64,000 nucleotides of DNA from NCBI RefSeq assembly GCF_045124755.1, contig NZ_JBGVMK010000105.1; one strand, written 5' to 3'. The DNA is from Succinimonas sp045124755. GTDB taxonomy: Bacteria; Pseudomonadota; Gammaproteobacteria; Enterobacterales; Succinivibrionaceae. Positions 51,268 through 59,109 of this stretch are shown here, in pieces. The notes beneath the pieces were generated by a model, which was given only the letters and a program-made list of their open reading frames with translations, was not told where the DNA came from and made no database searches. Each line of letters opens with the position of its first letter. Within the stretch, counting starts at the first letter, position 1. Position numbers and translations under genes: made by a program.

Positions 51268-51805
51268 CGGGAATGTCCTGCAGTCTATTGGCCATTCTGT
51301 CCTTCTCGGAGGTAATAATCCTGTCCTCCGGAATTCCCCAGTCTATCCCGATATCCGGATCATTATAGGCAATGCCGAACTCCGCTTCCCGGCAGTAGAA
51401 ATTATCGACCTTGTACGCAAAAACGGCTTCCTCGCTCAATACGGAGAAGCCGTGCAGAAAATGCCGGGGAATAAAGATCTGACGCTGGTTTTCAGCGGAA
51501 AGCTCCGCCGCCACATACTGACCGAAGGTCGGGGAATCCTTTCTGATATCAACCGCAACATCAAGAACCCTTCCGGAGATAACCCGCACCAACTTGGCCT
51601 GGGAATGCTCCCCCAGCTGACAATGCAGGCCTCTTACCACCCCGTAGGAGGATTTAGACTGATTGTCCTGCACAAAACGGTTCGGAATGCCGTTTGCAGC
51701 GAAAACACGTTCGTTATAGCTTTCAAAAAAATAGCCCCGGGCATCGGGAAAAACCTTAGGCTCAATAATATAAACGCCAGCTATGGCAGTTTTAATAAAA
51801 TTCAT
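51257..51805 (-). CDS. rfbC: dTDP-4-dehydrorhamnose 3,5-epimerase
   Basis: A 182-residue cupin-fold epimerase. DARGYFFESYN, QDNQSKSSYGVVRGLHCQ (with the catalytic His), and IPRHFLHGFSVLSE are characteristic of RmlC. It acts between RfbB and RfbD in dTDP-L-rhamnose synthesis. It sits 26 bp after rfbA. Confidence 0.95.
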   Translation of the reverse strand: MNFIKTAIAGVYIIEPKVFPDARGYFFESYNERVFAANGIPNRFVQDNQSKSSYGVVRGLHCQLGEHSQAKLVRVISGRVLDVAVDIRKDSPTFGQYVAAELSAENQRQIFIPRHFLHGFSVLSEEAVFAYKVDNFYCREAEFGIAYNDPDIGIDWGIPEDRIITSEKDRMANRLQDIPDER

Positions 51806-51831
51806 GCTGTTTCGAAACCCAAGGGCAAAAA

Positions 51832-52716
51832 TTACGAAAAGGTCAGAAAATTGTCGTGAGCAACAGCCAGAAGATGCCTGCCATAGGCTGACTTGCCATA
51901 CATCCTGGCGCTCTCAATGAGCATTTCCCGGTCGATCCAGCCATTATTGTAAGCTATTTCTTCCAGCACAGCTATAGAAATGCCGGCCATGCTTTCCACC
52001 GATTTTACAAAAGTCTGCGCCGCATAAAGACTGTCAACGGTTCCGGTATCAAACCAGGCAAAGCCCCGTCCCAGCGGAATCACAGAAAGCTCGTTATTGC
52101 CGAGATAGATTTTATTGATGTCCGTAATCTCAAGTTCCCCTCTGGCGGAGGGCTTCAGGCTTTTGGCGTATTCGCATACCCGGCTGTCATAAAAATAAAG
52201 ACCGGTTACCGCATAATTGCTTTTAGGCTCTTTGGGCTTTTCCTCAATGGAGATCACACTCTTGTCTTTGGCGAACTCGATAACGCCGAAACGGCCGGGA
52301 TCCTCCACATGATAGCCGAACACCGTGGCTCCGCTTTTGAGCCTGCCGGCCTCCTCCAAATACCGGGAAAGCCCCGCTCCGTAAAAGATATTGTCTCCCA
52401 GCACCAGGGCGCAGCTGTCCCCGTTTATGAAGCTTTCCCCGATAATAAAAGCCTGAGCCAGACCGTCAGGGGAAGGCTGCTCCGCATAGGAAAGCCTGAG
52501 TCCGTACCGGTCGCCCTTACCCAGAAGCTTCTCGAAATTAGGAAGCTCCTTCGGAGTGGAAATAATCAGAATATCCCGGATCCCGGCCAGCATCAGAACC
52601 GACAAAGGATAGAAAATCATGGGCTTGTCGTAAACAGGAAGAAGCTGCTTGCTGGTGACCATGGTTAAGGGATACAGACGGGTTCCGGAGCCGCCGGCTA
52701 AAACAATACCTTTCAT
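51832..52716 (-). CDS. rfbA: Glucose-1-phosphate thymidylyltransferase
   Basis: A 294-residue nucleotidyltransferase, first step to dTDP-L-rhamnose. LAGGSGTRLYPLT, SKQLLPVYDKPMI and the GDNIFYG block identify RfbA/RmlA; length is normal. It begins the rhamnose gene block, 107 bp after galE. That gap contains a 15-bp palindrome and a small hairpin. Confidence 0.95.
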   Translation of the reverse strand: MKGIVLAGGSGTRLYPLTMVTSKQLLPVYDKPMIFYPLSVLMLAGIRDILIISTPKELPNFEKLLGKGDRYGLRLSYAEQPSPDGLAQAFIIGESFINGDSCALVLGDNIFYGAGLSRYLEEAGRLKSGATVFGYHVEDPGRFGVIEFAKDKSVISIEEKPKEPKSNYAVTGLYFYDSRVCEYAKSLKPSARGELEITDINKIYLGNNELSVIPLGRGFAWFDTGTVDSLYAAQTFVKSVESMAGISIAVLEEIAYNNGWIDREMLIESARMYGKSAYGRHLLAVAHDNFLTFS

Positions 52717-52768
52717 TTTATCCTTGATGAAATTCGCTTTTAATGAAAGAAGCAGCGTTTCTGCGACA

Positions 52769-52783
52769 ATGTTTTTAAAACAT
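52769..52783. promoter_or_regulatory. 15-bp palindrome between galE and rfbA
   Basis: ATGTTTT-T-AAAACAT, a perfect 7-bp inverted repeat around one base, about 55 bp before the rfbA start. It is shaped like a dimeric repressor site; no function is known. A second small hairpin (GCAG...CTGC, 52752-52764) lies nearer the start. Confidence 0.35.
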
Positions 52784-52823
52784 ATGGCAGGAAAACGCCG
52801 CCTCCCCGGAAACCGGGCTTTTA

Positions 52824-53861
52824 TCAGTTGTACCCTTCAGGATTCTTCTGCTGCCAGTTATGGGCATCGCTGACCATATCGTGAAGATCCAGTTTGGTCT
52901 CCCAGTCAAGCTCAGCCTTGGCCTTGGCAGGATCCGCATAGTATTCCGCAATGTCTCCCGGTCTTCTGGGACCGTAAACAAAGGGGAGCGGATGCTCCAG
53001 AATGGCGCTGTAGGCATCCACCACCTCCTTGACGGTGATGCCATGTCCGGTGCCCAGGTTATAGGCATAGAATCCGGGCTTATCCAGACAGTGGGAGAGC
53101 GCAGCAAGATGACCGGCGGCCAGATCTACCACATGAATATAGTCTCTGATGCAGGTGCCGTCTCTGGTAGGATAGTCATTGCCCCAGATGTTAAGGTGCG
53201 GTCTCTTCCCAATGGCTACCTGAGAAATGTACGGCATCAGATTATTGGGAATGCCCAGGGGATCCTCGCCGATAAGACCGGACTTATGGGCTCCCACCGG
53301 ATTAAAGTAGCGCAGCACGCAGACAGAAATGCTGTTATCGGAGTTATACCAGTCATTCAGGATCCATTCGATGTCCACCTTGGTCTGCGCATAAGGGCTG
53401 TTGCCTCTCTTCAGGGGTTCGGTCTCCGGAATTTTCGGGGTGGAGGGAGTGCCGTAAACTGTGGCGCTGGAGCTGAAAACAATGTTCTTAACGCCGTTTT
53501 TTGCCATGGCCCGAATAAGCTGCACGCTGCCGTTAACGTTGTTGTCATAATATTCCACGGGCTTGGCGCAGGATTCTCCTACGGCCTTCAGTCCCGCAAA
53601 ATGAATAACGGAAGCAAATTTCTCTTCCGCCATGATTTTATCCAGAGCGGCAAAGTCCCGGATATCGGCTTCCTTAAAATCCGGCGTTCTTCCGGTGATT
53701 TCTTTTATTCTGTCAATGACTGTGGCCTTGCTGTTGCAAAGATTATCCAGAATGGTAACGTCAAAGCCGCTGTTAAGAAGCTCTACAACGGTATGACTCC
53801 CGATATACCCGCAGCCGCCGGTAACCAGTATTCTTTTGTTATTGCCAGACTTGTTTTCCAC
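52824..53861 (-). CDS. galE: UDP-glucose 4-epimerase
   Basis: A 345-residue epimerase interconverting UDP-glucose and UDP-galactose. GGCGYIGSHTVVEL binds NAD, SSSATVYG and YAQTK supply the catalytic Ser and Tyr/Lys, and RYFNPVGAH and the C-terminal GPRRPGD are standard for GalE. It starts with GTG, preceded by GGGGA about seven bases upstream. It is the first gene of the minus-strand polysaccharide locus and supplies UDP-galactose (or UDP-GalNAc if the substrate pocket allows). It faces a plus-strand reverse transcriptase across a 590-750 bp gap. Confidence 0.95.
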   Translation of the reverse strand: MENKSGNNKRILVTGGCGYIGSHTVVELLNSGFDVTILDNLCNSKATVIDRIKEITGRTPDFKEADIRDFAALDKIMAEEKFASVIHFAGLKAVGESCAKPVEYYDNNVNGSVQLIRAMAKNGVKNIVFSSSATVYGTPSTPKIPETEPLKRGNSPYAQTKVDIEWILNDWYNSDNSISVCVLRYFNPVGAHKSGLIGEDPLGIPNNLMPYISQVAIGKRPHLNIWGNDYPTRDGTCIRDYIHVVDLAAGHLAALSHCLDKPGFYAYNLGTGHGITVKEVVDAYSAILEHPLPFVYGPRRPGDIAEYYADPAKAKAELDWETKLDLHDMVSDAHNWQQKNPEGYN

Positions 53862-54104
53862 AAAAAATTCCCCACTGTTGTGATTAGATCCGCGCGATGC
53901 ACCAAAAAGCAGCGCAGACTGTTATCGCTTACGTTATCGGAACAGCTGTCAGTGCTTGTCGCTGCTGTGTTTTGCACGCTGTTACATTCCGCCCTATATT
54001 TTAGTTCCGTAATGGTGCTTAGAGCAAGAATTACCGGCTTCCGGAAATTCGCCTGATATTCAGGCGCTCGAAAATCCCTCTTTTTTCCGCCTGCGAAAAT
54101 GCAC

Positions 54105-54110
54105 TATAAT
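54105..54110 (+). promoter_or_regulatory. Candidate promoter for an RNA upstream of the reverse transcriptase
   Basis: A consensus TATAAT with a weak T-rich -35 (TTTTTC at 54082-54087, 17-bp spacing). Transcription would begin near 54117, exactly where a 10-bp inverted-repeat arm begins. Confidence 0.45.
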
Positions 54111-54116
54111 GGAAAG

Positions 54117-54257
54117 GACGGGGTTTCGGTTTTTAACCGGAGAAATATTTTCTTTCTATTTCCTCCTAAACCTTCCTTTCCTCCTAGGGAAGTGTTTCAT
54201 CAGATTGCGTCAGCGATTCAATGACATGCTTGTACTTTTGTACGTTTAAACCCCGTC
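54117..54257 (+). ncRNA. Candidate structured RNA linked to the reverse transcriptase
   Basis: Perfect 10-bp arms GACGGGGTTT (54117-54126) and AAACCCCGTC (54248-54257) enclose 121 bases with no open frame. Inside are a small hairpin (CGGTT-TTT-AACCG, 54127-54139), two copies of TTTCCTCCTA (54159-54168, 54177-54186) and a GTCA/TGAC hairpin. A TATAAT box sits seven bases before the first arm. Retrons and several defence RTs use a non-coding RNA encoded just upstream of the RT, so a functional RNA is plausible; this is inference. Confidence 0.4.
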
Positions 54258-54611
54258 ATCAGCCGAAGAGACGCCCCCGTCTGAATCAGAGGCAGATCTC
54301 ATCTCACTCCGCAGCACCTCAGAATTCCGTATACTCCCCATTCACAGCATTCCCATAAACCTTCCCTTGGGAATACCTAAGCCGGTTCGCCCCGGGGTCT
54401 CCGCTTCCGCTGCCGGGGTACCGCTGTTCAGAAATTATCGCCTTGCCGGGAAATGGAACCCCGTAACAATCTGAAATGCTCCCCTTTCGGGTTTGTTGTG
54501 CTTTCCCAGGTTTCTGTTACGATGATCTCAAGGCTGTTTTTCCCGGCTCAAGACTGTTTTCCGGTTGCCGGAGCGCGCATTTTCTTCATGTTTCCAGGGA
54601 GTTCGTTCGCC
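54258..54611 (+). other. Leader between the candidate RNA and the RT start
   Basis: No real gene is seen. Several GC-rich short palindromes (around 54360-54372 and 54385-54420) occur. A weak promoter, TTGTGC (54496-54501) and TACGAT (54518-54523) with a 16-bp spacer, lies about 90 bp before the preferred RT start. Confidence 0.35.
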
Positions 54612-56603
54612 ATGACCAATTCTGAAAATTCCTCCGCTTTAAACGCCCCTCTGCCGTCTCCCGGTACCGCATCATTCCCTGCCCTATCTCCCGATAACGG
54701 CTTCGATATGGAAAATCTGTTCTCCCCGGAGAACATTCTTAAGGCGGTTTACACCAAAATTGTCAGCAGGAACAAGAACACTCCGGGACTGGACTTTGTA
54801 TCCTCCCGGGCTTTCATTGCCTCCCTGGAGAACGAAATCGCCGTCATTCAGAGAAAAACGGCAAATAACACCTTCCGCTTTACTCGTTACCACCTGAATC
54901 TGGTTTCCAAGGGGCCGGACAAAGCCCCCCGGAAGATCTGCATTCCTACCATCAGAGACCGGGTGGTCATTGCTCTCATCTCCGCATACCTTAAAGAGGC
55001 CTTCCCAAAGGAAACCCGCCGCCCGCTGGCCAATGTCGTGGTAAACCGGGTGCTGAAACAGAGGAACCGCTACCAGCGTTTTTTCAAGCTGGACATCAAA
55101 ACCTTTTTTGCCAGCATTGACCACGAGCTCCTGTTCCGGAAGCTCCGCTCCAGGATTCATGATGAGAAAGTTCTCACTCTGCTGCAGGGCATCGTTAATA
55201 CGGAGTCCTTCGATCCGGAAACCCGCAAAACCGATGACTCCCGCAGCAAAAATCACCGCGGCATCCCGGAGGGGCTCTCCTGCTCCGGACTTCTGGCGGA
55301 TATCTTTCTTTCCGATGTGGACGCAAAGTATTCCGGCATGACTGATATCGCCTTTTTCCGCTACGTGGATGACATTCTGGTGTTCACGGACAGGGAAAGC
55401 TTTGACAGCATCAAAAAAGCGGTCACCGACGATATTAATGCTCTCAGCCTTAAGATCAACGAGGACAAGAATGAAAGCGGGGATGTTTCAGAGACCTTTC
55501 AGTATCTGGGCTATGTCTTCGACGGCCCAAAAATCACCGTAAGAAAGTCTTCGGAGCTCAAGCATGAAGAAGCTCTCGAAAGGATGTTCCGCAAATATGC
55601 GGCTCTCCTGAAGAGTCCGGATCTCAGTTTAGCCGAAAAGGCTTCTCTGGAATTCGAGTTCAAAAACAAGATCTCCATGCTGTGCGCCGGAGTCAAGGTT
55701 GACGAAAAACAGCTGGGCTGGCTCTCCTACTACCGCAGAATCAATGATACCCGGCTTTTGCACCGTCTGGACTGGCTGGTGAGACACTTTCAGAAAAGGT
55801 TCGGAACCGAGCTCAGCGATGTTAAGAGACATGTCCGGGCCTACTACGAGCTTAACAAAAACATTAAAAACTCCCGCTACATCTACAGTATCAACACCCG
55901 GGATTACTCCCTTATCCAAGCTCTGAACCGGCAGGATATCAACTTAAACATTCACCAGAGCTTCAAAAAGGCTCTTTATGAAATGGAAGACGTCCAAAGA
56001 GATGCCGTCATATCCTATATTGCGGGGCATCCCGGCAAAATTCCGCCCAGCTTCCTGAAATCCCTTTTTGATCTGACAGAAGAGGAGACGGAAGCAGCAT
56101 CCGAAACTGAAAATAAATCTGAAACTGCGGCGGAAACAGCAGCGGAAAAACCTGAAAATACCCCGGAGGCCCCCGCGACTGATACTGTTCCGGAAAAAGC
56201 CGCCCTTCCTGACAGTGTTCCCGCAGAAGAAAAGAAGGCTGCGGTCCGGCCGGCTGCCTTTACTCCGGCGGCATCCGAGGCCTCCTCAAAGATTCATGAT
56301 GAGGCTGCCAGCACAGATGAAAGCCCGGCCCCGGCCAATTCTCCCGCCTCATCTCAGGAGCCTTCCGAGAATCCCGAAATTGCCGCCATTTGCGACAAGC
56401 TGAGAAGCGGCCATGAGATCTCCGCCCGGGAATATCTGCTTCTCAACAACAAAGATATTGCCGGACTCCTCACGGAGCTGGAGGAACTGGCCGGAGATGA
56501 TGCCGGAAGGATGACCGAGGAGCTGTCCCGGGCTATAGTAACCAAAGAGCTGATGAAGGATCCCATCATTGAAGAGGATTTTGACAACACCGGCTATTAT
56601 TAG
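54612..56603 (+). CDS. Stand-alone reverse transcriptase of uncertain class
   Basis: A ~663-residue protein. Residues about 40-370 contain RT motifs: IPTIRDRVVIALI, FFKLDIKTFFASID (catalytic Asp), GIPEGLSCSGLLADIFL and FRYVDDILVF (YVDD at about 251-254), then a thumb-like region. The PEGLS.S motif is unlike the Ser-Gln motif of DGR RTs and no intron maturase or endonuclease domain is seen. From about 490 to 600 there is a Glu/Ala/Pro-rich disordered linker, and a short helical domain ends the protein. ATG 54612 is preferred (GGGAG about ten bases upstream); the frame is open back to 54453. It may be a defence-associated (DRT/UG-type) RT. Neighbours are unrelated housekeeping genes. Confidence 0.82.
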   Translation: MTNSENSSALNAPLPSPGTASFPALSPDNGFDMENLFSPENILKAVYTKIVSRNKNTPGLDFVSSRAFIASLENEIAVIQRKTANNTFRFTRYHLNLVSKGPDKAPRKICIPTIRDRVVIALISAYLKEAFPKETRRPLANVVVNRVLKQRNRYQRFFKLDIKTFFASIDHELLFRKLRSRIHDEKVLTLLQGIVNTESFDPETRKTDDSRSKNHRGIPEGLSCSGLLADIFLSDVDAKYSGMTDIAFFRYVDDILVFTDRESFDSIKKAVTDDINALSLKINEDKNESGDVSETFQYLGYVFDGPKITVRKSSELKHEEALERMFRKYAALLKSPDLSLAEKASLEFEFKNKISMLCAGVKVDEKQLGWLSYYRRINDTRLLHRLDWLVRHFQKRFGTELSDVKRHVRAYYELNKNIKNSRYIYSINTRDYSLIQALNRQDINLNIHQSFKKALYEMEDVQRDAVISYIAGHPGKIPPSFLKSLFDLTEEETEAASETENKSETAAETAAEKPENTPEAPATDTVPEKAALPDSVPAEEKKAAVRPAAFTPAASEASSKIHDEAASTDESPAPANSPASSQEPSENPEIAAICDKLRSGHEISAREYLLLNNKDIAGLLTELEELAGDDAGRMTEELSRAIVTKELMKDPIIEEDFDNTGYY

Positions 56604-56648
56604 CGGGAACCGCCCCGGAACCAGGCCGGGGTAAAGCCAGGTCTTTCG

Positions 56649-56672
56649 GCCGGGATTTCCGGCGATCTTTTT
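56649..56672 (+). terminator. Terminator of the reverse transcriptase gene
   Basis: Stem GCCGG/CCGGC (56649-56653 and 56659-56663) with a five-base loop and CTTTTT shortly after, 46 bp past the RT stop. A second GC stem (CCCCGG/CCGGGG) lies just upstream without a T run. Confidence 0.55.
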
Positions 56673-56679
56673 GAGACTG

Positions 56680-57468
56680 TTAATCCAAAGTCACTCTGAA
56701 GCATTCCGCAAAATTTTGCGAAACGGTATTGCAGAGGTTTTCATAGGTTACGCCCTTAAGCTCAGCCACCGCCTTTGCCGTATAGGAGACATAGGCCGGC
56801 TCGTTGGGCTTGCCCCGCTTGGGCACCGGGGCCAGGTAGGGACTGTCGGTTTCCACCAGAAGTCTGTCCAAAGGCACATAACGGCAGACCTCCCGCACGT
56901 TTTCGCCTTTATTGAAGGTAACAATGCCGGAGATTGAGATAAAGAGTCCCATGTCCAGAGATCTTCTGGCCACATCCACCGTATCGCAGTAGCAGTGCAT
57001 GACGCCGCCCACGTCCCGGCAGTTAACGGCATTTATAATATCCAGGCATATGGCGGCAGATCCCCGGGCATGAATAATAAGAGGCTTTTTCATTTTGTCA
57101 GCAATCACCACCTGCCGGGCAAAGCTCTCCTCCTGAATGCTTCTGGTTTCCGGCGTGCAGACAAAATCAAGGCCGGTCTCCCCCAAAGCCGCGATTTTAT
57201 CCCGGGACAGAAATTCCTCCAGAGTTTCATCCTGCCAGTCCTTGTTGTCCGGAGTGATATTCTCAGGATGCATGGCGGCCGCGCCCCAGACATGAGGGAG
57301 ATCCTTTATCATGTCATACATGCGGGGAAAGCTTTCCAGATCCACCCCCGGACACAGCAAATGGGTTACGCCGGCCTCATGAGCCCGGGCCAGAACCTCG
57401 GCGGGATCCTTAAATCTGTTTTCATAATCAAGACTGTCCAGATGACAATGCGAATCCACCAGAAACAT
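56680..57468 (-). CDS. ycfH: TatD-family metal-dependent deoxyribonuclease, YcfH type
   Basis: A 262-residue TIM-barrel metallohydrolase. The N-terminal FLVDSHCHLDSLDY matches E. coli YcfH (265 residues) and holds the HxH metal ligands; GETGLDF, HARGS and ETDSPYLAPVP supply the remaining metal and catalytic positions. TatD-like enzymes act as magnesium-dependent DNases. The ATG at 57468 is chosen because AGGAG lies about seven bases upstream; the frame extends six codons further without a ribosome site. The hinT gene is divergent. Confidence 0.93.
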   Translation of the reverse strand: MFLVDSHCHLDSLDYENRFKDPAEVLARAHEAGVTHLLCPGVDLESFPRMYDMIKDLPHVWGAAAMHPENITPDNKDWQDETLEEFLSRDKIAALGETGLDFVCTPETRSIQEESFARQVVIADKMKKPLIIHARGSAAICLDIINAVNCRDVGGVMHCYCDTVDVARRSLDMGLFISISGIVTFNKGENVREVCRYVPLDRLLVETDSPYLAPVPKRGKPNEPAYVSYTAKAVAELKGVTYENLCNTVSQNFAECFRVTLD

Positions 57469-57666
57469 GCGCTGTTCTCCTGTCATAATCCGCGGCCGCG
57501 GCCCCGGTAAATAATCACGGGCGTCATTTTACACCACGGAAAGCTTTTTTGGGCAGGGAAAAAACCGAAGCCGGATTCTCCGTTTCCAGCCGCCAAACCC
57601 ATTCTGTTTCCGGACTCCTCTGGAATTCCGGAGACTCTCCATAAAATCGCAGGCCGGACAAAAAAT

Positions 57667-57675
57667 GCTATAATT
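57667..57675 (+). promoter_or_regulatory. Extended -10 promoter for hinT-lpoB
   Basis: TGCTATAAT, a perfect extended -10 element, 31 bp before the hinT ATG. A -35 box is not evident, as is usual for extended -10 promoters. Confidence 0.6.
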
Positions 57676-57705
57676 AAGTCGGCAGTTTTTTGAGGACTCA
57701 CAATC

Positions 57706-58074
57706 ATGGCAGAACAGACTCTTTTTTCCAAAATCATTAACCACGAAATTCCTGCTGACATCAGATATCAGGATGACGATGTAACCGTTTTTGCGGATAT
57801 CAATCCCCGGGCCAAGGTGCACCTCCTGGTGGTTCCCACCAAGGCTATCGCCAGCATTAACGATCTCACCGATGATGACGCCATGCTGGTGGGAAAGCTT
57901 GTTCTTACCGCTAAAAAGATGGCCGAGGATCTGGGAATCGCCGCTGACGGCTACCGTCTCATCTTTAACGTAGGCCGTCACGGCGGTCAGGCAGTGCCTC
58001 ATATCCACCTCCACCTTCTGGGGGGAGAGCCTCTGGGCTTTGGCGGTTTCGCAACAAAGGCCGCATCCAAATGA
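57706..58074 (+). CDS. hinT: HIT-family purine nucleoside phosphoramidase
   Basis: A 122-residue protein of normal HinT length. The N-terminal half has LFSKIINHEIPADI, and the active site HGGQAVPHIHLHLLGG contains the histidine triad near residue 105. HinT hydrolyses adenosine 5'-phosphoramidates in the cytoplasm. GAGGA about ten bases upstream supports the start. Its stop overlaps the lpoB start by four bases (ATGA). The hinT-lpoB neighbourhood is also seen in E. coli, which supports both calls. Confidence 0.96.
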   Translation: MAEQTLFSKIINHEIPADIRYQDDDVTVFADINPRAKVHLLVVPTKAIASINDLTDDDAMLVGKLVLTAKKMAEDLGIAADGYRLIFNVGRHGGQAVPHIHLHLLGGEPLGFGGFATKAASK

Positions 58075-58823
58075 AACTGAGTCAGGCAATTATTTCTCTT
58101 ATTGCCGCCGGCGCTATCACCGCTCTTTCCGGCTGCAGTCTGACAGACGCCTTTCAGAGCAAAACCCCGCCCAAGAGGACGGGGGATACGCCTCAGGTTT
58201 ACTCCCATCATGACAAAAAACAGGATCGCCGCAATGCCGGAAAGCCCCAGAAGCCGAAGCAGGAGGCTCCCAAGGCCGCATCCCCGTCCAATGTCAAAGA
58301 AGTCGTTCCGGAACCAGAGGTAATCAGCCAAAAGCCGGAAACTCCGCCTCAGGAACAACGGGAACTTTCTCCCCGGACTCCGGAGCCTCAGGAACCCGTT
58401 TACGAAAAGCCTGTGGCCAGCTGCACCGAAAACGCCGCGGCCGTTCAGGATGCGGTACGCAGCCTGGCACGTCTGGCTATCAATGCCTATCAGCCGAAGC
58501 AGCCCAATCTCACCTTAATCAACGGCTTTGTTGCGGGAAAGGGCATTTGCTACAAAGGACCTTCCCTGACGGCAATCCTCAAGGACGAAATCTCCTCCTC
58601 CGGACGCTACAGCATTATGAGCTCTCAGCTGGAAAAGAAGATGCGGGCGCAGCAGGGACAGGCCTCCAGTGCCTACCTCATCAGACTGGCCAAGGCGCAG
58701 AATGTGGATTACATAATTTCGGGCCAGACCATGATCCAGCGGGAAAAGCCCGTAGCCGTGCTCCGCATTATGTCCCTGGCTACCGGATCCATAGTGTGGC
58801 AGCGGGCAGTGCCTATAGAATAG
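58071..58823 (+). CDS. lpoB: Outer-membrane lipoprotein activator of PBP1b, LpoB-like
   Basis: A 250-residue lipoprotein: signal peptide with a lipobox ending at Cys22 (ALSGC), a long Pro/Lys/Glu-rich disordered linker (about 30-120) and a folded C-terminal domain (about 130-250; TLINGFVAGKG, ISSSGRYSIMSS, VDYIISGQTMIQ, GSIVWQ). LpoB reaches from the outer membrane through the peptidoglycan to stimulate the synthase PBP1b; a flexible linker is required. E. coli LpoB is 213 residues; the extra length is in the linker. It is co-transcribed with hinT and ends at a strong terminator. Confidence 0.88.
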   Translation: MKLSQAIISLIAAGAITALSGCSLTDAFQSKTPPKRTGDTPQVYSHHDKKQDRRNAGKPQKPKQEAPKAASPSNVKEVVPEPEVISQKPETPPQEQRELSPRTPEPQEPVYEKPVASCTENAAAVQDAVRSLARLAINAYQPKQPNLTLINGFVAGKGICYKGPSLTAILKDEISSSGRYSIMSSQLEKKMRAQQGQASSAYLIRLAKAQNVDYIISGQTMIQREKPVAVLRIMSLATGSIVWQRAVPIE

Positions 58824-58866
58824 CCTTATTCTCCTGGCCGGAAGACAGGATCTCTTTTCAGGAAGA

Positions 58867-58896
58867 ATGCTTCGGAATCGTCCGGAGCATTTTTTT
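58867..58896 (+). terminator. Strong intrinsic terminator of hinT-lpoB
   Basis: 10-bp stem (58867-58876 with 58881-58890, one G-T pair) with a four-base loop ATCG and a run of seven T. Confidence 0.92.
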
Positions 58897-58992
58897 CAGG
58901 CCGATAATGTTACTTGCGGCCGGAGGCAGCGAAATGCCATCAGTCTGCTGGTTATTCCCTGACAGATAGCAAGAAATATAATCCTCCGCCCC

Positions 58993-59037
58993 AACCAGAC
59001 CTTTTGTCTGATTCTTGTCTGGTTCTTGTCTGGTTTT
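58993..59037. repeat. 11-bp tandem repeat with an inverted partner
   Basis: Three tandem units of TGTCTGGTTCT type (59005-59015, 59016-59026, 59027-59037, the first and last with one change). AACCAGAC at 58993-59000 is the exact complement of GTCTGGTT in units 2 and 3, so alternative hairpins can form. It lies between the terminators of two convergent units. Confidence 0.75.
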
Positions 59038-59046
59038 GCGCGCCGC

Positions 59047-59079
59047 AAAAAAAAATCCCCGGAAGAGCAAGTCCTCCGG
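59047..59079 (-). terminator. Intrinsic terminator of ppiD
   Basis: On the minus strand an 8-bp stem CCGGAGGA/TCTTCCGG (one G-T pair) with a five-base loop, followed by nine T after GGA. It is 31 bp past the ppiD stop. Confidence 0.88.
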
Positions 59080-59109
59080 AGACCTTGAGATTTACAGGCA
59101 GGCAGCTTA

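Noticed and set aside
53862..54104. JUMPstart/ops element upstream of the polysaccharide locus
   Set aside because: The GGCGGTAGC core was looked for on both strands before galE and within the larger gaps and not found.
54117..54611. DGR template repeat near the RT
   Set aside because: No match to the WWLR(T/S)PG or VRPAL coding flanks was found there, nor a third copy anywhere else in the window by eye.
54453..56603. The reverse transcriptase as the RT of a DGR acting on the kinase
   Set aside because: Its motif (PEGLSCSG) lacks the Ser-Gln form of DGR RTs, it is much longer than that group, it lies about 35 kb away, and no template repeat was seen next to it.
54117..56603. Classical retron
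   Set aside because: The RT shows YVDD and no obvious retron-specific NAxxH or VTG motifs, and the inverted repeat ends 195-354 bp before the RT start, which is long for a retron. Kept only as an RT-RNA candidate.
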